A stretch of DNA of 64,000 bases from assembly GCF_002803065.1 (NCBI RefSeq), contig NZ_NNBL01000006.1:186001-250000 (forward strand), read 5' to 3'. Positions 24,574-33,848 of the stretch are shown here, piece by piece (position 1 is the stretch's first letter; every line of letters begins with the position of its first letter). Source of the DNA: Streptomyces sp. CB01635. Its GTDB lineage: Bacteria; Actinomycetota; Actinomycetes; Streptomycetales; Streptomycetaceae. A model generated the notes under the pieces. It did not search any database, was not told where the DNA came from, and saw nothing but the letters and a program-made list of their open reading frames with translations. The position numbers and the translations under genes were made by a program.

Positions 24574-26025
24574 CTAGAAGCCGCGCCGAACATCCCCCCA
24601 GGCCCCAGCAATCCCACCCGCCACATCCTGAGCAACAACAGGCGCCCCACCGGACACCCGCCGAGCGGCAAGCCCATGCAGATAGGCCCCCACAGACCCG
24701 GCATCGAGAGCCCCGAGCCCAGCGGCAAGCAGCGACCCGGCGAGCCCGGACAGAACATCACCGCTGCCGGCGGTGGCCAGCCACGCGGTACCAGTGGAAT
24801 TGACCCGCACCAACCGCCCCTCACCCCCGGCGGAACCCCCACCCCCGGCAACCAGGGTCGTGGACCCCTTCAGAAGAACGGTCGCGGAGAACCGACTGGC
24901 CAACTCCCGCACAGCGGCGAGCCGTTCCGCCTCCACCTCCTCCCGGGAGACCCCCAACAACGCGGCGGCCTCCCCCGCATGAGGCGTAAGCAAAGTAGGC
25001 GCGCCCCGCCCCCGAACGGCCTCAGGATCGGCGAGCCGCAGCCCATCGGCGTCGATCAGAACGGGCACATCGGCCCCCACGACATCCGCGAGCCGGGACG
25101 CGTCATCACCGAGGCCGGGCCCGGCCACCCACGCCTGCACGCGCCCCGCCTTCCCGGGCGCGCCCTCGGACACCAGAGTCTCCGGGAACCGGGAGACGAC
25201 GGCGCCGGCCGCAGGCCCGACGTACCGAACGGCCCCGGCCCCACCCCGCAAGGCCCCGGCCACGGCAAGCACGGCGGCGCCGGGATACCGCGCGGACCCG
25301 GCGACGATGCCCACGACACCGCGCCTGTACTTGTCGCTCTCACCGGTGGGCTCAGGCAACAGCCGGGCCACGTCATCGTGCTGAAGGGCCTCCAGATCCC
25401 CCTCGCCGGGAACCGGTTCAAGCCCAATGTCGACAAGCCGAACAGCACCGGCGTACTCCCGCCCGGGATCAACAAGAAGCCCAGGCTTGTACGCACCGAA
25501 GGTGACGGTCACATCGGCGCGGACGGCCTCCCCGTCGACCTGCCCCGTATCGGCGTCGACGCCGCTGGGCAGATCCACAGAAACGACAACGGCACGAGAA
25601 TCCAGGGCAGCACGGACAACAGGCAGAGCACCCGCACGAAGCCCACCCCGCCCCCCAATGCCCACGATCCCGTCGACAACGAGATCGGCCCCGGCAAGAA
25701 CCCGCTCAAAGCTGTCGGCGACGCGCCCCCCGGCGGAAAGGAAGGCGGCAAGCCCGGCACGGTGCACCCGCTCGGAATCCAGAAGCACGGCGGCAACCCC
25801 GGCGCCACGACGGGCAAGCCGGGCACCGGCGTAGAGGGCGTCGCCCCCGTTGTCCCCGGACCCGACGAGGAGCACGACCCGGGCCCCGTACACCTTGCCG
25901 AGGAGCTCGGCGCAGACGACGGCGAGCCCGGCGGCGGCACGCTGCATCAGGGCGCCTTCGGGAAGCCGCGCCATGAGGGCACGCTCGGCGGTCCGTACGG
26001 TGTCCACGCTGTAGGCAGTACGCAT
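24574..26025 (-). CDS. nnr: Bifunctional NAD(P)H-hydrate epimerase / ADP-dependent dehydratase
   Basis: A 483-residue protein repairing damaged NAD(P)H hydrates. The N-terminal YjeF epimerase domain (about 1-210) has VLLVGSGDNGGDALYAG and VSVDLPSGVDADTG. The C-terminal ribokinase-like dehydratase domain (about 225-480) has GAVRYVGP, LLTPHAGEAAALLG and TAGSGDVLSGLAGSLLA. ATG 26025 (MRTAYSVDTVRTAERALMAR) is preferred to upstream codons. The gap of 273 bp to alr (24301-24573) has no gene that I can support. Confidence 0.93.
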   Translation of the reverse strand: MRTAYSVDTVRTAERALMARLPEGALMQRAAAGLAVVCAELLGKVYGARVVLLVGSGDNGGDALYAGARLARRGAGVAAVLLDSERVHRAGLAAFLSAGGRVADSFERVLAGADLVVDGIVGIGGRGGLRAGALPVVRAALDSRAVVVSVDLPSGVDADTGQVDGEAVRADVTVTFGAYKPGLLVDPGREYAGAVRLVDIGLEPVPGEGDLEALQHDDVARLLPEPTGESDKYRRGVVGIVAGSARYPGAAVLAVAGALRGGAGAVRYVGPAAGAVVSRFPETLVSEGAPGKAGRVQAWVAGPGLGDDASRLADVVGADVPVLIDADGLRLADPEAVRGRGAPTLLTPHAGEAAALLGVSREEVEAERLAAVRELASRFSATVLLKGSTTLVAGGGGSAGGEGRLVRVNSTGTAWLATAGSGDVLSGLAGSLLAAGLGALDAGSVGAYLHGLAARRVSGGAPVVAQDVAGGIAGAWGDVRRGF

Positions 26026-26149
26026 GAAACCGAGTCTCCCGCAAAGAAGAACCCCGCGCGCGAAGCGCACACCCAAACCGGAACCGGCCCCGGAACCGAG
26101 GCCGGACCCGAAGCCGGAACAAAGCCCTCCAGCCCCTGCCTCCGGGCCT

Positions 26150-26518
26150 CTACCCCTCGGCGATCACAACAGCAGACGCAATCCCGGCATCATGACTGAG
26201 AGACACATGCCAAGACCGCACCCCAAGCTTCTCGGCAGCGGCGGCAACGGTCCCGGTGACCCGCAGCCGCGGCTGCCCACTCGCCTCGACACAGACCTCC
26301 GCATCGGTCCACCGCAACCCGGCCGGCGCCCCCAGCGCCTTGGCCAGCGCCTCCTTGGCGGCGAACCGCGCGGCAAGAGAGGCAACACCCCGCCGCTCCC
26401 CGCTGGACAGCAGCAACTCCCGGTCGACAAAGAGCCGTTCGGCCATTCCGGGCGTACGCGCGAGCGACGCCTCGAACCGCTCGATCTCGGCAACGTCGAT
26501 CCCGACCCCAATAATCAA
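26150..26518 (-). CDS. acpS: Holo-[acyl-carrier-protein] synthase
   Basis: A 122-residue 4'-phosphopantetheinyl transferase that activates acyl carrier proteins. GIGVDVAEIERFEASLAR holds the Mg-binding Asp, FAAKEALAKALG the second motif, and WHVSLSHDAGIASAVVI the C-terminal one. Upstream of nnr and downstream of glmS, in the order usual for Streptomyces. Confidence 0.95.
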   Translation of the reverse strand: MIIGVGIDVAEIERFEASLARTPGMAERLFVDRELLLSSGERRGVASLAARFAAKEALAKALGAPAGLRWTDAEVCVEASGQPRLRVTGTVAAAAEKLGVRSWHVSLSHDAGIASAVVIAEG

Positions 26519-26548
26519 AGCCAGCCCCTAGTAATCAAATCCAGCCCG

Positions 26549-28408
26549 TCACTCCACCGTCACGGACTTGGCAAGGTTCCGAGGCTGATCGACCTCGTTC
26601 CCCCGCGCAGTGGCCAGCTCGCAAGCAAACACCTGCAACGGCACCGTCGCAACCAGCGGCTGAAGGAGCGTAGGGGTGGCAGGGATCCACACGAGATGGT
26701 CGGCGTAGGGGACGACCGCCTCGTCGCCCTCCTCGGCGATCACGATGGTGCGCGCCCCGCGGGCCCGGATCTCCTGGATGTTGGACACGATCTTGTCGTG
26801 GAGGACGGACCGCCCCTTGGGCGACGGCACGACGACCACCACAGGCAGGTCCTCCTCGATCAACGCGATGGGCCCGTGCTTGAGTTCACCGGCGGCGAAG
26901 CCCTCGGCGTGCATATAGGCGAGTTCCTTGAGCTTCAGGGCGCCTTCAAGGGCGACGGGATAGCCCACGTGCCGCCCCAGGAAGAGCACGGTCCGCTTGT
27001 CGGCGAGCGACCGGGCCAGCGCCCGCACGGGCTCCATGGTCTCCAGAACGCGCTCGACCTCACCGGAGATGTCGGCCAGGTCCCGGATCACCGCACGGAT
27101 CTCGTCCCCCCACTTCGTGCCGCGCACCTGCCCGAGGTACAGGGCCACGAGATAGCAGGCGACGAGTTGCGTGAGGAACGCCTTGGTGGAGGCGACGGCG
27201 ACCTCGGGCCCGGCGTGCGTGTAGAGCACGGCGTCGGACTCGCGGGGAATGGTCGAACCGTTCGTGTTGCAGATGGCGAGGACGGTCGCACCCTGCGCGC
27301 GGGCGTGCCGCAGCGCCATCAGCGTGTCCATGGTCTCGCCGGACTGGGAGATGGCGATGACGAGCGAGCGCCCGCCCAGAATCGGATCCCGGTACCGGAA
27401 CTCACTCGCGAGCTCCACCTCGCAGGGGATCCGGGTCCAGTGCTCGATGGCGTACTTGGCGATGAGACCGGCGTGGAACGCCGTCCCGCACGCCACGATC
27501 ACGACCTTGTCGACTCCCTTCAACACGGCCGCGGGGATACGGAGTTCATCGAGCGTCAGCGCCCCGTCGACGCCGATGCGCCCGAGCAGCGTGTCGGCGA
27601 CCGCCTTCGGCTGCTCGGCGATCTCCTTGAGCATGAAGTAGTCGTAGCCGCCCTTCTCGGCGGCGGAGGCGTCCCAGTCGACGTGGTACGACCGCACCTC
27701 GGCGGGCCGCCCGTCGAAGTCGGTGACGGTCACCCCGTCCCGTACGCCGTCCCGGCGCAGCTCGACGACCTGGTCCTGGCCCAGTTCGATCGCGGAGCGC
27801 GTATGGGCGATGAAGGCGGCGACGTCGGAGGCGAGGAACGCCTCGTCCTCCCCCACGCCCACGACGAGCGGCGAGTTGCGCCGGGCGCCCACGACGACGT
27901 CGGGCTCGTCGGCATGCACGGCGACCAGCGTGAACGCCCCTTCGAGGCGTCGGCAGACGAGCCGCATGGCCTCTGCGAGGTCCGCGCACACGGAGAACTC
28001 CTCGGCGAGCAGATGCGCGACGACCTCGGTGTCGGTCTCGGACTCCAGGACGTGCCCGCGCTCGGCGAGCTCGGCGCGCAGCTCGGCGAAGTTCTCGATG
28101 ATGCCGTTGTGGACGACGGCGACGCGGCCGGCGTTGTCGAGGTGGGGATGCGCGTTCACGTCGGTGGGGGCGCCATGGGTGGCCCAGCGGGTATGGCCGA
28201 TGCCTGTGGCCCCGGCCGGCAGCGGCCGCTCCACGAGCTCCTTCTCCAGGTTGGCGAGCTTGCCCGCCTTCCTCGCCGAGGCGAGGCCGCCGTCGGCGAG
28301 CACCGCGACCCCGGCCGAGTCGTAACCCCGGTATTCGAGCCGCTTCAGCCCGGCGAGCACGACGTCGAGCGCCGACTGAGATCCGACGTATCCCACGATT
28401 CCGCACAT
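26549..28408 (-). CDS. glmS: Glutamine--fructose-6-phosphate aminotransferase
   Basis: A 619-residue enzyme making glucosamine-6-phosphate, the entry to UDP-GlcNAc and cell-wall synthesis. MCGIVGYVG exposes the N-terminal Cys nucleophile of the glutaminase domain (1-240); two SIS domains follow (about 290-430 and 460-600). The C-terminus NEVDQPRNLAKSVTVE is canonical. No glmS ribozyme was recognised upstream; only 23 bp separate it from the next gene. Confidence 0.97.
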   Translation of the reverse strand: MCGIVGYVGSQSALDVVLAGLKRLEYRGYDSAGVAVLADGGLASARKAGKLANLEKELVERPLPAGATGIGHTRWATHGAPTDVNAHPHLDNAGRVAVVHNGIIENFAELRAELAERGHVLESETDTEVVAHLLAEEFSVCADLAEAMRLVCRRLEGAFTLVAVHADEPDVVVGARRNSPLVVGVGEDEAFLASDVAAFIAHTRSAIELGQDQVVELRRDGVRDGVTVTDFDGRPAEVRSYHVDWDASAAEKGGYDYFMLKEIAEQPKAVADTLLGRIGVDGALTLDELRIPAAVLKGVDKVVIVACGTAFHAGLIAKYAIEHWTRIPCEVELASEFRYRDPILGGRSLVIAISQSGETMDTLMALRHARAQGATVLAICNTNGSTIPRESDAVLYTHAGPEVAVASTKAFLTQLVACYLVALYLGQVRGTKWGDEIRAVIRDLADISGEVERVLETMEPVRALARSLADKRTVLFLGRHVGYPVALEGALKLKELAYMHAEGFAAGELKHGPIALIEEDLPVVVVVPSPKGRSVLHDKIVSNIQEIRARGARTIVIAEEGDEAVVPYADHLVWIPATPTLLQPLVATVPLQVFACELATARGNEVDQPRNLAKSVTVE

Positions 28409-28431
28409 GGCGGCAGCCTAAGGCCGCGCGG

Positions 28432-28665
28432 TCAGCAGCCCCAGACGATCCGGTCCCGCGCGTCTTCGAGCAGACGCAGGTACTCCACTTCCTCGCAGCG
28501 CGGCTTGCTGCCCATCTCGTAGAGGTCGAGACAGTCGTCGAGATCCTCGCGCAGGTCCTCGTCGGGCAGGTCGAGGGCGAGCTCACTGCGCACCTGACCG
28601 GCGAAGTCGTCGCCAATCAGCCCGGGTCTGCGCCGGACGAGGTCACGCAATCGGGGCACGGCCAT
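28432..28665 (-). CDS. Small acidic conserved hypothetical protein
   Basis: A 77-residue protein, MAVPRLRDLVRRRPGLIGDD, then a very acidic middle (ALDLPDEDLREDLDDCLDLY) and ARDRIVWGC at the end. GGGAGGG lies just upstream of ATG 28665. It sits immediately upstream of glmS on the same strand. No named family recognised; all-helical by composition. Confidence 0.65.
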   Translation of the reverse strand: MAVPRLRDLVRRRPGLIGDDFAGQVRSELALDLPDEDLREDLDDCLDLYEMGSKPRCEEVEYLRLLEDARDRIVWGC

Positions 28666-28883
28666 AACGGTTCCCTCCCACCCGGACGGCGCGGCTCGGC
28701 GCCGGATGCCGGGAACGTATCCCCGTTCCCCCGCCCGGTCCAGACCTGCGACCACGGAAACCCGCGAATTCCGGCACCAACCACGCACAGAAAGCCCACC
28801 GCACCCCCACCCGCCGCACCTCACCGCCCCCAAGGTGACGCACCCCACCCCCCACCCCGTCCACACAGCCGTAACAATGGACT

Positions 28884-29891
28884 GTGATCTCTTCGGTCTC
28901 CGTGCCCCCGACGGCACCCCGGAGCGCCCACCGGCACAAGCCGGAGGCGACTCCCTACGTCGACCTCACCCGCACCGAGTGGAGCGCGCTGCGCAACAAG
29001 ACGCCGCTCCCCCTCACCGCCGATGAGCTGGAGAAACTGCGCGGCCTCGGCGATGTCATCGACCTCGACGAGGTCCGGGACATCTACCTCCCGCTCTCGC
29101 GCCTCCTCAACCTCTACGTCGGCGCCACCGACACCCTGCGCGGCGCCCTCAACACCTTCCTCGGCGAGACCGTCGAGAAGGCGTCCCAGTCGGGCACACC
29201 CTTCGTCATAGGGGTCGCCGGTTCGGTGGCGGTGGGCAAGTCGACCGTCGCCCGCCTCCTCCAGGCGCTGCTGTCCCGCTGGCCGGAGCACCCGCGCGTG
29301 GAGCTGGTCACCACGGACGGCTTCCTGCTGCCGACGAAGGAGCTGGAGCGGCGCGGCCTGATGTCGCGCAAGGGCTTCCCCGAGTCGTACGACCGACGCG
29401 CACTGACCCGCTTCGTCGCCGACATCAAGGCGGGCAAGGACGAGGTCTCGGCGCCCGTCTACTCCCACCTGATCTACGACATCGTGCCCGGCCAGAAGCT
29501 CACGGTCCGCCGCCCCGACATCCTCATCGTCGAGGGCCTCAACGTCCTCCAGCCGGCCATGCCCGGCAAGGACGGCCGCACCCGCGTCGGCCTCGCCGAC
29601 TACTTCGACTTCAGCGTGTACGTGGACGCGCGCGCCGAGGACATCGAGAGCTGGTACCTCAACCGGTTCAAGAAGCTCCGCCAGACGGCGTTCCAGAACC
29701 CGTCCTCGTACTTCCGCAAGTACACGCAGGTCTCCGAGGAGGAGGCGCTCGACTACGCGCGGACTACCTGGCGGACCATCAACAAGCCGAACCTGCTGGA
29801 GAATGTGGCGCCCACGCGCGGCCGCGCGACGCTCGTCGTGCGCAAGGGCCCCGACCACAAGGTGCAGCGGCTGAGCCTGCGGAAGCTGTAG
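28884..29891 (+). CDS. coaA: Pantothenate kinase, type I
   Basis: A 335-residue P-loop kinase that phosphorylates pantothenate, the first step of CoA synthesis. Walker A GSVAVGKST is at 113-121; TTDGFLLP, MSRKGFPESYD and LIVEGLNVLQ are type I blocks. The start is a GTG at 28884 without a convincing ribosome-binding site; a leaderless mRNA or a later start is possible. Confidence 0.94.
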   Translation: MISSVSVPPTAPRSAHRHKPEATPYVDLTRTEWSALRNKTPLPLTADELEKLRGLGDVIDLDEVRDIYLPLSRLLNLYVGATDTLRGALNTFLGETVEKASQSGTPFVIGVAGSVAVGKSTVARLLQALLSRWPEHPRVELVTTDGFLLPTKELERRGLMSRKGFPESYDRRALTRFVADIKAGKDEVSAPVYSHLIYDIVPGQKLTVRRPDILIVEGLNVLQPAMPGKDGRTRVGLADYFDFSVYVDARAEDIESWYLNRFKKLRQTAFQNPSSYFRKYTQVSEEEALDYARTTWRTINKPNLLENVAPTRGRATLVVRKGPDHKVQRLSLRKL

Positions 29892-29916
29892 AAAACCGGA
29901 GAGCTACGCTGCGCGC

Positions 29917-30867
29917 ATGCTGCACCTGCGACTGATCACCCCGGCCGACAAGACCGACGCGGTGGCCCGCCTGATCGAGAGGACCGTCGGCACCACGCAT
30001 CTCGTGGTGGTGCCGGGCGCGGCCCGCGACCCCGAGGGTGACGTCGTGATGTGCGACGTCGCCCGGGAGGCCGGCGACGAGCTGATCAGCGGGCTGCGCG
30101 GCCTCCACATCGACACGACGGGCTCGATCGCCGTCGAGAACATCGACCTGTCGCTGTCGAGGCTGGCCGACAGGGCGGAGGACGAGGCGCCGGGAGAGGG
30201 CGCGGACGCGGTCCTGTGGGAAGCACTGACGGACGCGACGCACGAGGAGTCGACACTCAACGTCACGTACGTGGCGTTCCTGGCCGTCGCGACGATGCTC
30301 GCGGCCTGCGGTGTGATGCTCGACAACGCGATCCTGATCGTCGGCGCGATGGCCGTCGGCCCCGAGTTCGGGCCGCTCGCCGGGATCTCCACGGCGCTGG
30401 TGCAGCGCGCCCCGCGCCTGGTGTGGCGATCGCTGTGGGCGCTGCTGGCGGGATTCGCCGCCGCGATGGTGCTCACGGCCGGGTTCAGCTGGCTCCTTGA
30501 CCTGTTCGGCCTGTTCACGCGCTCGATGATCGAGGCGGACCGGCCGAACACGTCGTTCATCTGGAAGCCGGACTGGATGTCGTTCGTCGTGGCGTTCCTC
30601 GCGGGCATCGCCGGGACGCTGTCCCTCACGTCGGCGAAGTCGGGCGCCCTGATCGGCGTCGCCATCTCGGTGACGACGGTCCCGGCCGCGGCGAACGCGG
30701 CGGTGGCGTTCGCGTACAGCGACTACGCCCAGACGTGGGGCTCGACCGCCCAGCTCCTCGCGAACCTCGGCGGCATCGTCCTGGCCGGCACGCTCACCCT
30801 GCTCGCCCAGAAGTGGTTCTGGGCGAAGCAGCGCAAGCGTGCCACTCCTGCGGCCGGACCTGCCTAG
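29917..30867 (+). CDS. DUF389 integral membrane protein
   Basis: A 316-residue protein. Residues 1-95 form a soluble ferredoxin-like domain (MLHLRLITPADKTDAVARLI); about six TM helices follow (starting at YVAFLAVATMLAACGVMLDN), including the DUF389 signature AILIVGAMAVGPEFGPLAGI. Function unknown in the family. Starts 26 bp after coaA on the same strand, so the two are probably cotranscribed. Confidence 0.88.
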   Translation: MLHLRLITPADKTDAVARLIERTVGTTHLVVVPGAARDPEGDVVMCDVAREAGDELISGLRGLHIDTTGSIAVENIDLSLSRLADRAEDEAPGEGADAVLWEALTDATHEESTLNVTYVAFLAVATMLAACGVMLDNAILIVGAMAVGPEFGPLAGISTALVQRAPRLVWRSLWALLAGFAAAMVLTAGFSWLLDLFGLFTRSMIEADRPNTSFIWKPDWMSFVVAFLAGIAGTLSLTSAKSGALIGVAISVTTVPAAANAAVAFAYSDYAQTWGSTAQLLANLGGIVLAGTLTLLAQKWFWAKQRKRATPAAGPA

Positions 30868-30882
30868 GTCCTCCGAACTGCC

Positions 30883-32241
30883 TTATCCGAGCGTGGACTT
30901 GACGACATCGGCGAGGCGCCCGGCGATCGAGCGGGCCTGCTCGATGTCGGCGGCCTCGACCATGACGCGGACCAGCGGCTCCGTGCCGGACGAGCGCAGC
31001 AGCACCCGGCCCGTCGCGCCCAGCTCGCGCTCGGCGTCGGTGACGGCGGCGGCCAGCTCGGCGGACGTCGTGACGCGGGACTTGTCGACGTCGCGCACAT
31101 TGACCAGGACCTGCGGGAGGCGCTCCATGACGGAGGCGAGGTCCTGGAGGGTGCGGCCGGTCTGGGCGACGCGGGCCGCGAGCAGCAGACCCGTGAGCGT
31201 GCCGTCGCCGGTCGTCGCGTGGTCGAGGATGATCACGTGCCCGGACTGCTCGCCGCCGAGCGCGTAGTCGTGCTCCTTCATCGACTCCAGGACGTACCGG
31301 TCGCCGACGGCGGTCGCCACGAACTCGATGCCCTCGCGCTCCATGGCCAGCTTGAAGCCGAGGTTCGACATGACGGTCGCGACAACGGTGTCCTGGCGCA
31401 GGGCGCCGTGCTCCCGCATCGACAGGGCGAGCACGGCGAGGATCTGGTCCCCGTCGATCTCGGCGCCCGTGTGGTCGACGGCCAGGCAGCGGTCGGCGTC
31501 ACCGTCGTGCGCGATGCCGAGGTCGGCGCCGTGCTTGATGACGGCGGCCTTCAGCAGGTCGAGGTGGGTGGAGCCGCAGCCGTCGTTGATGTTCAGGCCG
31601 TCCGGGTCGGCGCCGATCGTGACGATCTGGGCACCGGCCTGCGTGAACGCCTCGGGAGAGACCTTGGCCGCCGCGCCGTGCGCCTCGTCCAGGACGACCC
31701 GCAGGCCGTCGAGGCGGTTGGGCAGCACACCGATGAGGTGGGCGACGTACTGGTCGAAGCCCGCGTCGTACGAGTTCACACGGCCGACGCCGGCACCGGT
31801 CGGGCGGTCCCACGGCGCACCGGTGCGGTGCTGCTCGTAGACCTGCTCGATCCGGTCCTCCAGCTCGTCGGCGAGCTTGTGGCCGCCGCGCGCGAAGAAC
31901 TTGATGCCGTTGTCCGGCATCGCGTTGTGACTGGCGGACAGCATCACGCCGAGGTCGGCGCCCAGCGCGCCGGTGAGATGCGCCACCGCGGGGGTGGGCA
32001 GCACGCCGACCCGCAGGACGTCGACGCCCGCGCTCGCCAGACCCGCGACGACCGCGGCCTCGAGGAACTCGCCCGAGGCCCGCGGGTCACGACCGACCAC
32101 GGCCACCGGACGGTGCCCCTCGAACGTCCCCGCCTCGCCGAGCACATGTGCCGCCGCCACGGAGAGTCCGAGCGCGAGCTCGGCCGTCAGATCCGCGTTG
32201 GCGACACCTCGTACGCCGTCCGTGCCGAACAGTCGTCCCAC
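30883..32241 (-). CDS. glmM: Phosphoglucosamine mutase
   Basis: A 452-residue enzyme converting glucosamine-6-phosphate to glucosamine-1-phosphate, the step after GlmS. GRLFGTDGVRGVAN opens the protein; the phosphoserine loop is LSASHNAMPDNG (Ser104), the metal loop is DGDADR, and the C-terminal phosphate-binding loop is LRSSGTEPLVRVM. The GTG at 32241 is preceded by GGAGGA. It lies downstream of rpsI, with a terminator between. Confidence 0.96.
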   Translation of the reverse strand: MGRLFGTDGVRGVANADLTAELALGLSVAAAHVLGEAGTFEGHRPVAVVGRDPRASGEFLEAAVVAGLASAGVDVLRVGVLPTPAVAHLTGALGADLGVMLSASHNAMPDNGIKFFARGGHKLADELEDRIEQVYEQHRTGAPWDRPTGAGVGRVNSYDAGFDQYVAHLIGVLPNRLDGLRVVLDEAHGAAAKVSPEAFTQAGAQIVTIGADPDGLNINDGCGSTHLDLLKAAVIKHGADLGIAHDGDADRCLAVDHTGAEIDGDQILAVLALSMREHGALRQDTVVATVMSNLGFKLAMEREGIEFVATAVGDRYVLESMKEHDYALGGEQSGHVIILDHATTGDGTLTGLLLAARVAQTGRTLQDLASVMERLPQVLVNVRDVDKSRVTTSAELAAAVTDAERELGATGRVLLRSSGTEPLVRVMVEAADIEQARSIAGRLADVVKSTLG

Positions 32242-32352
32242 TGGTGTCCTCCGAACTTTCGCAATTCTCGAAGAAGCGTCGGAAATCATCCGAGCATGAA
32301 AACTTATGAGCACCTTGTGCCGTTATAACGCCCAGCGCCGCCATATACGAAC

Positions 32353-32383
32353 GCCCCGGCGGCACACAGCGTGCCGCCGGGGC
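32353..32383 (-). terminator. 13-bp stem-loop after rpsI
   Basis: Arms 32353-32365 and 32371-32383 pair perfectly around a 5-nt loop. It lies 27 bp past the rpsI stop and should end the rplM-rpsI transcript ahead of glmM. Confidence 0.82.
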
Positions 32384-32409
32384 GAACGAAACGAACAAGC
32401 AGCAGCGAT

Positions 32410-32931
32410 TTAGCGCTTGCTGTACTGCGGGGCCTTACGGGCCTTCTTGAGACCGGCCTTCTTGCGCTCGACCGCACGGTCGTCACGCTTGAGGTAACCG
32501 GCCTTCTTGAGGGCGCCGCGGTTGTTGTCGACGTCGGCCTCGTTCAGCGCACGGGCGACACCGAGACGGAGCGCACCGGCCTGACCGGAGACGCCGCCAC
32601 CCGAGATGCGGGCGATGACGTCGTAGCGGTTGTCGAGCTCGAGCACCTTGAAGGGCTCGTTGACTTCCTGCTGGTGGACCTTGTTCGGGAAGTAGTCCTC
32701 GAGCGTGCGCCCGTTGACCTTCCACTTGCCCGTGCCGGGCACGATGCGGACACGCGCGATGGCGTTCTTGCGACGGCCCAGGCCGGCGGCCGGCTGCGGG
32801 TCGCCGAAGCGCGCGGCGTTCGACTCCGAGGTGTACTCACCCTCGACGGGGACCTCGGACTCGGTGGTGTACTGCTCGACGTCGACAATCTCGGTCTCTT
32901 CGACCGGCTGCTCAACGGTGGTCTCGGCCAC
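32410..32931 (-). CDS. rpsI: 30S ribosomal protein S9 with acidic N-terminal extension
   Basis: A 173-residue protein. The S9 core starts near residue 50 (GRRKNAIARVRIVPG) and ends with the canonical KKAGLKKARKAPQYSKR that reaches the P-site tRNA. The first ~45 residues are acidic and Glu/Thr/Val-rich (MAETTVEQPVEETEIVDVEQ), a feature of actinobacterial S9. Second gene of the rplM-rpsI operon, 42 nt after rplM. Confidence 0.96.
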   Translation of the reverse strand: MAETTVEQPVEETEIVDVEQYTTESEVPVEGEYTSESNAARFGDPQPAAGLGRRKNAIARVRIVPGTGKWKVNGRTLEDYFPNKVHQQEVNEPFKVLELDNRYDVIARISGGGVSGQAGALRLGVARALNEADVDNNRGALKKAGYLKRDDRAVERKKAGLKKARKAPQYSKR

Positions 32932-32973
32932 GATTCTCCTCAGATTCTTTTTCGTCTTTGGGGGTGGCCGGAA

Positions 32974-33417
32974 CTACTGCGCGACCTGGGTGATCTCGAA
33001 CGGCACCGGCTGCTGGGCAGCGTGGGGGTGCTGGTCGCCCGAGTAGACCTTCAGCTTCGAGAGCACCTGACGGCCCAGGGTGTTCTTGGGGATCATGCCC
33101 TTGATGGCCTTCTCGACGGCCTTCTCGGGGTTCTTGTCCAGCAGCTCGTCGTAACGAACCGAACGCAGACCGCCCGGGTAACCGGAGTGGCGGTACGCCA
33201 TCTTCTGGGTCTTCTTGTTGCCGGAGAGGTGCACCTTGTCCGCGTTGATGATGATGACGAAGTCACCAGCGTCGACGTGGGGGGCGTAGATCGGCTTGTG
33301 CTTGCCCCGCAGGATGTTCGCGGCAGTGGTCGCCAGACGACCCAGGACGACATCCTGGGCGTCGATGACGTACCACTGGCGAGTGATGTCGCCGGGCTTG
33401 GGGCTGTACGTACGCAC
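32974..33417 (-). CDS. rplM: 50S ribosomal protein L13
   Basis: A 147-residue early-assembly 50S protein: TYSPKPGDITRQWYVIDAQDVVLGR, HVDAGDFVIIINADKV and the GMIPKNTLGRQ block are conserved. The GTG start at 33417 is preceded by a run of AAG repeats ending AAGG. First gene of the rplM-rpsI operon. Confidence 0.97.
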   Translation of the reverse strand: MRTYSPKPGDITRQWYVIDAQDVVLGRLATTAANILRGKHKPIYAPHVDAGDFVIIINADKVHLSGNKKTQKMAYRHSGYPGGLRSVRYDELLDKNPEKAVEKAIKGMIPKNTLGRQVLSKLKVYSGDQHPHAAQQPVPFEITQVAQ

Positions 33418-33848
33418 TTAGCAGCCTTCTTCTTCTTCAGTGGATGGGTGCTGAAAGTGGCATCACTGAAGCGATCGTGCAGCTGGGGACGACAGTGCCG
33501 GGTTCAGCGCCCGTATGCCGCCCACTGGTAACTGCTCCAGGGAACCTGCGCATGGCCCCTCACGCGAGAGCGAGCAAGCCAATACACACAACGACTAGGC
33601 AGGATACCCGCGCTTCCCCTTACGGGTCAAAACGCGGACCTGGACACCGGCATCGCCGGATCCGCCGCACTGGGCGGCCCTGCCGTCTACCAGAGTAAAC
33701 CGCACGTCGCCGCAGGCAGCGCCGCACGAGCGTGACCCCCGGCACACAGGAAGCGCACACACGGCACACACAAGATCGACCAGACCCTGCGCACCCCCTT
33801 CCCCACCGCGCCGCAGCACCCCCTGCGCGTCGGTCTAAGATGCGCCCC
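33418..33848. other. Divergent rplM / membrane-protein intergenic region (431 bp)
   Basis: No gene, tRNA or strong hairpin seen. It holds the rplM promoter (33601-33630) and a leader of about 175 nt. The promoter of the plus-strand gene at 33849 must lie at the right end but is not obvious. Confidence 0.65.
33601..33630 (-). promoter_or_regulatory. Predicted HrdB-type promoter of rplM-rpsI
   Basis: Minus strand TTGACC (33630-33625), 18-bp spacer, TATCCT (33606-33601). Transcription would begin near 33594. Good match to the vegetative consensus TTGACR-N16-18-TAnnnT. Confidence 0.68.

Noticed and set aside
26530..28431. glmS ribozyme or riboswitch
   Set aside because: Only 23 bp lie upstream of glmS before the next gene, too short for the ribozyme, and actinobacteria are not known to use it.
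26024..28522. 832-codon plus-strand frame
   Set aside because: Antisense to acpS and glmS, whose minus-strand products are unmistakable.
33418..33848. Possible tRNA or small RNA in the rplM gap
   Set aside because: No cloverleaf, T-loop sequence or strong hairpin could be found; only a promoter is supported.
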